A stretch of DNA of 5,555 nucleotides from Candidatus Falkowiibacteriota bacterium. Its GTDB lineage: Bacteria; Patescibacteriota; Patescibacteriia; Patescibacteriales; GWE2-39-37. Shown one piece after another: positions 1-4,233 of the stretch. The stretch spans positions 1-5,555 of the forward strand of contig JAAXVE010000059.1 in the NCBI GenBank assembly GCA_013335665.1. The letters run 5' to 3'. The notes under the pieces are model-generated. The model searched no databases. It had not been told where the DNA came from and worked only from the letters and a program-made list of their open reading frames with translations. Positions within the stretch are counted from its first letter, which is position 1, and each line of letters opens with the position of its first letter. The position numbers and the translations under genes were made by a program.

Positions 1-192
1 GGTAATAATCAGGCCTCAGAAGAAGTTAGCATGCTGTTTTTGCCGCCAGAGCCTAAGGTGACTATTAATGCCACTACGAGTGGTTCGGGTGTTATCGGTA
101 GTCTCGCAACAATTTCATTGTACGATAAGCTCAGCGGGCAGACCAAGTCAGTCGCTTTAAATTTGTTTGGTTTAGTCGATATATTGCAGTAG
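1..192 (+). CDS. C-terminal fragment of a probable minor prepilin (GspH/FimT-like)
   Basis: An open frame enters from the left edge (frame 1) and ends at TAG 190-192, giving the last 63 residues of a protein whose start lies outside the window. The fragment has no catalytic motif. Its tail alternates polar and hydrophobic residues and ends in SVALNLFGLVDILQ, which resembles the final beta strands of short GspH/FimT-type pseudopilins (a strand, then a conserved Gly, then a last strand). It lies one nucleotide upstream of a PilV/GspI-like prepilin, exactly where the H/FimT gene sits in H-I-J-K minor-pilin clusters. That it is a coding C-terminus is fairly secure. The pilin assignment is an inference from position and strand pattern, because the diagnostic N-terminal prepilin signal is not visible here. 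Confidence 0.55.
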   Translation, partial: GNNQASEEVSMLFLPPEPKVTINATTSGSGVIGSLATISLYDKLSGQTKSVALNLFGLVDILQ

Positions 193-193
193 T

Positions 194-703
194 ATGACTT
201 TTAGTTTGAATAAAATAAGAAGCGAATCCGGTTTTTCCATTATCGAGATGGTGGCTGTTATTTTTGTCATTAATTTTGCCTTGGTCGGAATAGTCAGCCT
301 GGCTATCCAATCTATCCAGATTGAGAGATTTAATAAAAGCATTTTGGTTGCTGCGCAGTTAGCTCAGGAAGGCGTAGAATTGATCAGAAATCAGCGTGAT
401 AATAATTGGATTGTGCCGTCTCCTGGGTGGCCACCAGCGAATGACAACTATGCCGTTGATGTCGATATCAATGCTGTTGGAGGAATTGCCAGTATCGCTG
501 ATGATCGAACCAAACTATATACTGATGCTGAAGGTTTTTACACTCACGACAGCACAGGGTCTTCTACTATTTATCGTCGCCTGGTTACAGTGAATACGGA
601 TCCATCCTTGGCAACAACCACAATCAAAAGCCAGGTTCAGTTCAGTGATGGTTTTAAGGTAAAGAATTATATTGTAGAAACAGAATTGTATGATTGGCGT
701 TAA
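194..703 (+). CDS. Type IV prepilin-like minor pilin, PilV/GspI-like
   Basis: This 169-residue protein is a predicted minor pilin or pseudopilin of a type IV pilus or type II-like secretion filament. It would be inserted in the inner membrane, processed by prepilin peptidase (PilD) and assembled into or at the tip of the filament. The class III signal is clear: a 13-residue leader with basic residues, cleavage after G13 (SESG|FSIIEMV), phenylalanine at +1 and glutamate at +5 (E18). A hydrophobic helix follows, about residues 14-37. Next comes AAQLAQEGVELIRNQRDNNW, a segment typical of PilV-like pilins in candidate-phyla bacteria, then a beta-rich C-terminal domain ending in ETELYDWR. It contains no cysteine. 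The ATG lies 1 nt after the preceding stop and has no Shine-Dalgarno sequence, so translation is probably coupled. The class is secure; the exact minor-pilin type is inferred from gene order. Confidence 0.88.
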   Translation: MTFSLNKIRSESGFSIIEMVAVIFVINFALVGIVSLAIQSIQIERFNKSILVAAQLAQEGVELIRNQRDNNWIVPSPGWPPANDNYAVDVDINAVGGIASIADDRTKLYTDAEGFYTHDSTGSSTIYRRLVTVNTDPSLATTTIKSQVQFSDGFKVKNYIVETELYDWR

Positions 704-704
704 G

Positions 705-1262
705 ATGAAAAACGAGCAAGGGTTCACATTAGTGGAGATAGTTGTATCTCTTGGCATTTTTGCCATGCTTGTCGTTGTTATGGGTGGCATCTTCGGCAAT
801 GTCATTGCCAGCCAGCGCAGTGCCATTGCCAGTAAGAATGTTGGCGAAAGCTTATCCTATGCCATGGAGGTAATAACAAAGGAACTGCGTTCAGCCAGAC
901 GTGATGCGTTTGAGGGCAATGCGAGCTGCCCTGATGTCGAGGATGGCCGCATGTATTCATCATCAACTGCGCCGACGGCTTTGACCTTTCAGAATAAGGA
1001 TCAGTACTGCATTAAATATTATATAGAAAACCAGACATTGATGATGGAGCGTGCGTCATCGACTGACATGAGTGATGTTATCATTGCTTCAACCACTTCA
1101 AGCCGGATCAAAGTTACTGATTTGAAATTCAAGATAACCGACGAAGACTACTTACAACCGCTAGTAACCTTTCGAATAGAGGCAGAGAGTGATAAGTCGG
1201 TCAATAAACAGAAAACCGCAGTCCAGACTACGGTTTCGTCACGGTCATATGAGCATAATTAA
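705..1262 (+). CDS. Type IV prepilin-like minor pilin, PilW/GspJ-like
   Basis: This 185-residue predicted minor pilin starts with a textbook class III signal: a six-residue leader MKNEQG, cleavage before FTLVE, and glutamate at +5 (E11). Residues 7-30 form the hydrophobic N-terminal helix, followed by an amphipathic helix to about residue 66. The beta-rich C-terminal domain carries two cysteines, C75 and C102, which could form a disulfide outside the membrane. The tail TAVQTTVSSR resembles the Q-T-x-V-x-x-R ending of GspJ/PilW-family proteins. I chose ATG 705, which gives a 1-nt gap to the upstream gene like its neighbours and the shorter, more typical leader. An in-frame ATG at 690 would add MIGVK and overlap the upstream gene by 14 nt; neither start has a Shine-Dalgarno sequence. 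The third position in an H-I-J-K-like order supports the J/W assignment. Confidence 0.85.
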   Translation: MKNEQGFTLVEIVVSLGIFAMLVVVMGGIFGNVIASQRSAIASKNVGESLSYAMEVITKELRSARRDAFEGNASCPDVEDGRMYSSSTAPTALTFQNKDQYCIKYYIENQTLMMERASSTDMSDVIIASTTSSRIKVTDLKFKITDEDYLQPLVTFRIEAESDKSVNKQKTAVQTTVSSRSYEHN

Positions 1263-1635
1263 AAAAATCATAAAAGAAGATGGTTCTGCTTTGATGATGT
1301 CCGTTTTAGTACTAAGCAGTCTGATGATGGCCGGCCTTTCCATAGCTAGCGTGGCCTTTTCCGGTATTTTGATTAGTGGCGTGCAGCAACGATCAACCAT
1401 TGCTCTGTATGTAGCTGAATCCGGCGCTGAACGGGCTTTGTATGAATCAAGAAAGAATTCTTGGGCGCTTCCCGCAGAATCAACAACGACTGTTTTCATC
1501 GGCACGCTGGCCAATGGAGGAGACTACCGCGTCGACTACGCTTCTTCCACCGATGCCATGGGGTCAACGACTAATATTTTCAACTGCGACGGCGATTATA
1601 AAGAAACGAGAAGGAGGGTAGAATTAGATTTTTAA
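1249..1635 (+). CDS. PilX/GspK-like minor pilin protein lacking Glu at +5
   Basis: This 128-residue protein resembles the PilX N-terminal family of minor pilins. A short basic N-terminus (MSIIKKIIKEDG) precedes a hydrophobic helix at about residues 13-36, followed by IALYVAESGAERALYESRK, the segment typical of PilX and GspK homologues. Possible prepilin cleavage after G12 gives a mature start of SALMMSVLV, so position +5 is methionine and the glutamate of ordinary pilins is missing. GspK-type tip subunits commonly lack it too. One cysteine (C113) lies near the end. The protein is much shorter than classical GspK and has no room for that family's large alpha-helical insert, so PilX-like is the better name. 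ATG 1249 overlaps the upstream gene by 14 nt. An in-frame ATG at 1189 would add 20 basic residues read out of frame from the upstream gene and was not used. Confidence 0.8.
   Translation: MSIIKKIIKEDGSALMMSVLVLSSLMMAGLSIASVAFSGILISGVQQRSTIALYVAESGAERALYESRKNSWALPAESTTTVFIGTLANGGDYRVDYASSTDAMGSTTNIFNCDGDYKETRRRVELDF
1611..1618 (+). promoter_or_regulatory. Shine-Dalgarno-like AAGGAGGG, unusually far upstream of ligA
   Basis: AAGGAGGG is a near-perfect anti-16S complement lying inside the last codons of the PilX-like gene, where AGA AGG AGG encodes three arginines. Eighteen nucleotides separate it from the ligA ATG at 1637, well beyond the usual 5-10. No alternative ligA start fits better, because an in-frame TAG at 1625-1627 blocks upstream starts. 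It may help retain or reload ribosomes at the TAA-A-ATG junction, or it may simply reflect arginine coding. Confidence 0.35.
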
Positions 1636-1636
1636 A

Positions 1637-3730
1637 ATGAACAAGCAACAAGCAAAAGAAAGGATAGAAAAGTTAAAAGAGGAGGTGAACCATCACCGCT
1701 ATCTTTATCATGTCATGGACCGCCAGGAAATCAGCGATGCGGCTCTGGATTCTTTAAAGAATGAACTATTCAAACTGGAACAGGAGTATCCTGATTTGAT
1801 CACCCCGGATTCGCCCACGCAGCGCGTGGCCGGAGAAGCTTTGGCTAAATTTATCAAGGTCGAGCACGACCAGCCGATGCTTTCATTAAATGATGCCTTT
1901 AGCCGTCAGGATATGGAGGATTGGGAGGGAAGGATAAAACGCATCATGCCTGAGGTGGAATTCAATTACTATTGCGAATTAAAAATGGACGGCTTGGCGA
2001 TGAGTTTAATTTATCAGGATGGTTCGTTTTTGCGCGGGGCCACCCGTGGCGACGGACGCGTGGGTGAGGACGTAACGCAGAATCTGAAAACAATAGAGGC
2101 AATTCCGCTGCGCTTGCGAGAGCCAGAATCTGCCGAGCTTAAGAATATAGGCTTGTCGGAGCAAAGCATCGGCAAGATTTTGGCGCAGGTGCGCAACGGC
2201 CTGATAGAGTTGCGTGGCGAAGCGATTATCACCTTGGAAACATTTAGGCGTCTCAATGAAAAATACCAGAAGGAAGGCAAGCCACTTCTGGCCAATCCGC
2301 GCAACGCAGCGGCTGGTTCGATACGCCAACTCGATCCGCAGGTCGCAGCCGAACGCAAGCTTGATTTCCATGTCTATGCCATTATGACCGACTTTGGTTT
2401 GGATAATCATGAACAGGAACATAAGCTGGCCGAACTTCTCGGCTTCAAGGTTCTGAAACAGAATAAATTCTGCAATAATCTTGATGAAGCGATCGCTTTC
2501 CACGACTATTGGGAGAAACATAAAAAGGGAGTGCCTTTCGAATTTGACGGTGTCGTCGTCTTGGTGAACGATACTAAGTTGTGGCCGACCTTGGGTGTGG
2601 TGGGCAAGGCTCCGCGCTACGCTATGGCGTTCAAATTTGCCGCCGAGCAAGTCACAACAAAGTTGAATGATATTATCTGGCAAATCGGCAGGACTGGCAT
2701 TTTGACGCCAACCGCAGTGTTGGAGCCGGTTCGCGTCGGTGGCGTGACGGTTAGTCGGGCTACTCTTCATAATATGGACGAGATCGAGAGATTGCATTTG
2801 CGTATCGGTGACACCGTAATCTTGGAGCGCGCCGGCGACGTTATTCCTAAAATAATCCAAGTTCTGCCAGGTTTGAGAACCGGCCAAGAGAGAACTGTGG
2901 AAGTTCCGAAAGTCTGCCCAGTCTGCGAAAGCGCCGTTGTCCGCGTAGAGGGCGAGGTAGCTTTCCGCTGCACTAACAGGCAATGCTATGCTGCTAATCT
3001 TCGTTCATTGTCCCACTGGACATCAAAAGTCGCTATGGACATTCCAGGGTTAGGGCCGAAGATAGTCGAGCAGCTGGTCCGTGAGGGGTTGGTCCGTGAT
3101 CCGGCGGATTTTTACAGTTTAACCGTCGATGATCTGTTGCCTTTGGAGCGTTTTGCCCAAAAATCTGCGGAGAATACAATTGCTTCCATCAAAGAAAAAA
3201 AGAAGATTCCGCTCAGCCGTTTATTTGTCGCCCTTGGAATCAGGCATGTCGGGGAAGAGACTGCCGTCTTGTTAGCGAAGCAGTTTGCTGTTTTTGATGG
3301 GCAGTTTTCAATTATTGACTTGATTGAAAAATTCAACAACACCACTTTAGAGGAACTGCAATCCTTGCCTGATGTCGGCCCGATTGTTGGTAAGAGTATC
3401 TATGACTGGTTCCACGCCGGTCATAATATTGATTTGTTAAAGAAATTGGATAAACACGGACTTAAATTTATCGCGCAACAGCCTGGGATTGGCTCAGAAA
3501 AGCAAAAACTTGAAGGCAAGACCTTTGTCTTGACTGGCACGTTGGAGGGTTTGACAAGAGATGAGGCAAAGGCTAAGATAAGAGAGTTAGGTGGTAAAAT
3601 AAGCAGTAGTGTTAGCAAAAAGACCGATTATGTCATTGCTGGCGCCGAAGCCGGCAGCAAGCTGGATGAGGCGCAAAGGCTAGGCGTGAAAATCATTAAC
3701 GAGGAGGAATTCGGGAAGATGATTGAGTAA
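1637..3730 (+). CDS. ligA: NAD+-dependent DNA ligase LigA
   Basis: LigA seals 3'-OH/5'-phosphate nicks during replication and repair, using NAD+ to adenylate its active-site lysine. At 697 residues it is slightly longer than E. coli LigA (about 670). Domain Ia (1-70) includes YLYHVMD and ISDAALD for NMN binding. The adenylation domain (about 71-317) has the catalytic K116 in CELKMDG, then ATRGDG, ELRGE (191-195) and EFDGVVV (302-308). AFKF (331-334) and WQIGRTGILTP (348-358) lead into the OB fold. A Cys4 zinc finger (C427, C430, C445, C450), helix-hairpin-helix repeats (about 454-600, including DIPGLGPK) and a BRCT domain (about 619-697) follow. The tyrosine equivalent to E. coli Y35 is L37, and about 20 extra residues precede ELRGE. 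ATG 1637 lies 1 nt after the PilX-like stop, with an in-frame stop at 1625, so the start is well fixed. The identification is very secure. Confidence 0.98.
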   Translation: MNKQQAKERIEKLKEEVNHHRYLYHVMDRQEISDAALDSLKNELFKLEQEYPDLITPDSPTQRVAGEALAKFIKVEHDQPMLSLNDAFSRQDMEDWEGRIKRIMPEVEFNYYCELKMDGLAMSLIYQDGSFLRGATRGDGRVGEDVTQNLKTIEAIPLRLREPESAELKNIGLSEQSIGKILAQVRNGLIELRGEAIITLETFRRLNEKYQKEGKPLLANPRNAAAGSIRQLDPQVAAERKLDFHVYAIMTDFGLDNHEQEHKLAELLGFKVLKQNKFCNNLDEAIAFHDYWEKHKKGVPFEFDGVVVLVNDTKLWPTLGVVGKAPRYAMAFKFAAEQVTTKLNDIIWQIGRTGILTPTAVLEPVRVGGVTVSRATLHNMDEIERLHLRIGDTVILERAGDVIPKIIQVLPGLRTGQERTVEVPKVCPVCESAVVRVEGEVAFRCTNRQCYAANLRSLSHWTSKVAMDIPGLGPKIVEQLVREGLVRDPADFYSLTVDDLLPLERFAQKSAENTIASIKEKKKIPLSRLFVALGIRHVGEETAVLLAKQFAVFDGQFSIIDLIEKFNNTTLEELQSLPDVGPIVGKSIYDWFHAGHNIDLLKKLDKHGLKFIAQQPGIGSEKQKLEGKTFVLTGTLEGLTRDEAKAKIRELGGKISSSVSKKTDYVIAGAEAGSKLDEAQRLGVKIINEEEFGKMIE

Positions 3731-3844
3731 TAAATTTTCAATGGGCAGTTTACAATTTGAAGCAAATTCGCAATATGGTAATTTTCAAAAATTATCGTTT
3801 GAAAGCCTATTCGAAATTGATATTTGTAAATTGGGAGACAAAAC
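3731..3844 (+). other. AT-rich spacer between ligA and gatC with nested inverted repeats
   Basis: This is the longest gap between genes in the window (114 nt), and it is clearly more AT-rich than the flanking genes. It holds three inverted repeats. The first is a perfect AATTTG/CAAATT pair with a 3-nt loop (3754-3768). The second is a perfect TTTCAAA/TTTGAAA pair with an 8-nt loop (3783-3804). The third is an outer imperfect pair, CAGTTTACAA (3746-3755) against TTGTAAATTG (3824-3833), matching at 9 of 10 positions. No stem is GC-rich or followed by a T-run, so none is a convincing terminator. Weak promoter-like pairs exist, for example TTGAAA 3799-3804 with TATTTG 3821-3826 (16-nt spacer), but the -10 matches only 3 of 6 positions. 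The region probably contains whatever signal starts gatC transcription; the exact site is not determinable by eye. Confidence 0.4.
3833..3837 (+). promoter_or_regulatory. Ribosome binding site of gatC (GGGAG)
   Basis: GGGAG lies 7 nt upstream of ATG 3845, an ordinary Shine-Dalgarno distance. It supports the gatC start and is the only normally spaced Shine-Dalgarno sequence in front of any gene in the window. Its first G is also the last base of the TTGTAAATTG inverted-repeat arm, so folding of the spacer RNA could affect access. Confidence 0.6.
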
Positions 3845-4138
3845 ATGCAATTAACCAAGCAGGAAATCGAGCACGTGGCCAAGCTGGCCCGTCTGGAATT
3901 ATCAGAAGAAGAAATGAATAAATACGGCGAACAGCTTTCCGCCGTGTTGTCTTATATCGACCAATTGCAGGAAGTCGATACTTCGGGCGTCGAGCCGACC
4001 GCTCAAGTGACCGGACTGGAAAATGTCTGGCGCGATGATGTGGTTGATTCTTGGGACAATAACGAGCGCAACAATGCGCTTGAGCTTTGCCCTGAGCTTG
4101 AGGATGGGCAGATGAAGGTTAAAAGGATATTAGAGTAA
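3845..4138 (+). CDS. gatC: Aspartyl/glutamyl-tRNA(Asn/Gln) amidotransferase subunit C (GatC)
   Basis: GatC is the small non-catalytic subunit of the GatCAB complex, a belt that wraps around and stabilises the GatA-GatB interface. The complex converts Glu-tRNA(Gln) and/or Asp-tRNA(Asn) to the correctly charged tRNAs in the cytoplasm. At 97 residues the length is typical. The N-terminal helices carry the family pattern L-T-x-x-E-I-E-H-V-A-K-L-A-R-L-E-L-S (residues 3-20). The middle has VDTSGVEPTAQVTG, followed by the conserved VWRDDVV (61-67). The tail, DGQMKVKRILE, matches the usual ending where KVP/KVK precedes a terminal VE or LE. GGGAG 7 nt upstream supports ATG 3845. gatA follows 95 nt downstream, as in many bacterial gatCAB operons. 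There are no missing elements, and the assignment is secure. Confidence 0.96.
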   Translation: MQLTKQEIEHVAKLARLELSEEEMNKYGEQLSAVLSYIDQLQEVDTSGVEPTAQVTGLENVWRDDVVDSWDNNERNNALELCPELEDGQMKVKRILE

Positions 4139-4143
4139 GCTTA

Positions 4144-4183
4144 GGCGCTGCAACCGCCTGGTTAGGCGAGCGTCATCATTTTT
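4144..4183 (+). terminator. Possible intrinsic terminator or attenuator after gatC
   Basis: Starting 6 nt after the gatC stop, GGCGCT (4144-4149) can pair with AGCGTC (4169-4174, one G-U pair), and CGCCT (4155-4159) with AGGCG (4164-4168) around a GGTT loop. This gives an 11-bp GC-rich stem with a 5-nt bulge (4150-4154). A T5 run follows at 4179-4183, five nucleotides past the stem, which is looser than a classic terminator. The motif TTAGGCG occurs twice (4141-4147 and 4162-4168), so an alternative hairpin, AGGCG 4143-4147 with CGCCT 4155-4159, competes for the same CGCCT. This could be partial termination before gatA, or just a structured spacer. Confidence 0.35.
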
Positions 4184-4194
4184 GATAAATAAAG

Positions 4195-4200
4195 TAAAAT
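4195..4200 (+). promoter_or_regulatory. Weak candidate -10 box (TAAAAT) upstream of gatA
   Basis: TAAAAT matches the sigma-70 -10 consensus at 5 of 6 positions and would place a start site near 4207, giving a gatA leader of under 30 nt. No good -35 lies at 16-18 nt; TTGATA (4182-4187) is a good -35 match but only 7 nt away. A TAAAAT by chance in AT-rich DNA is common, so this is listed only because a terminator candidate just upstream would require a gatA promoter. Confidence 0.18.
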
Positions 4201-4201
4201 A

Positions 4202-4223
4202 GCGTAACGCCTTTTTGTTACGC
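4202..4223 (+). repeat. Perfect 7-bp inverted repeat (hairpin) just upstream of gatA
   Basis: GCGTAAC (4202-4208) and GTTACGC (4217-4223) are perfect reverse complements around an 8-nt loop, GCCTTTTT. The right arm ends 10 nt before the gatA ATG. On the + strand no T-run follows the stem, so it is not an intrinsic terminator for rightward transcription. On the - strand a T-rich stretch follows. It could be an operator for a DNA-binding dimer, an mRNA hairpin affecting gatA initiation, or a leftover terminator in the other direction. Confidence 0.5.
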
Positions 4224-4233
4224 GTCACAAGCT

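Noticed and set aside
690..704. Longer start for the PilW-like prepilin (adds MIGVK)
   Set aside because: ATG 705 gives the typical short MKNEQG leader and the same 1-nt gap seen at neighbouring junctions. The longer form cannot be fully excluded and does not alter the mature protein.
515..826. Open frame on the - strand across the junction of the first two complete pilin genes
   Set aside because: It overlaps two well-supported prepilin genes, has no family resemblance and is Thr/Ile-rich, as expected from reverse reading.
803..832. Direct repeat CATTGCCAG (803-811 and 824-832)
   Set aside because: It encodes two similar I-A-S stretches in the pilin helix, two short copies only. It is coding coincidence rather than a repeat element.
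1189..1248. Longer start for the PilX-like protein (20 extra residues)
   Set aside because: The extension is an out-of-frame reading of the PilW-like C-terminus, rich in Arg and Ser. It would bury the short basic leader that normally precedes the hydrophobic helix.
2006..2983. Long open frame on the - strand (325 codons) opposite ligA
   Set aside because: It lies wholly inside the unmistakable ligA gene, antisense to conserved motifs. Its translation shows no recognisable domain, and no separate promoter or ribosome site stands out. The codon pattern of ligA explains the openness.
3628..3882. Possible small - strand gene covering the ligA-gatC spacer
   Set aside because: Its ends lie in the BRCT region of ligA and in the gatC N-terminus, so most of it is shadow. 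The middle is a low-complexity AT-rich translation with no motif.
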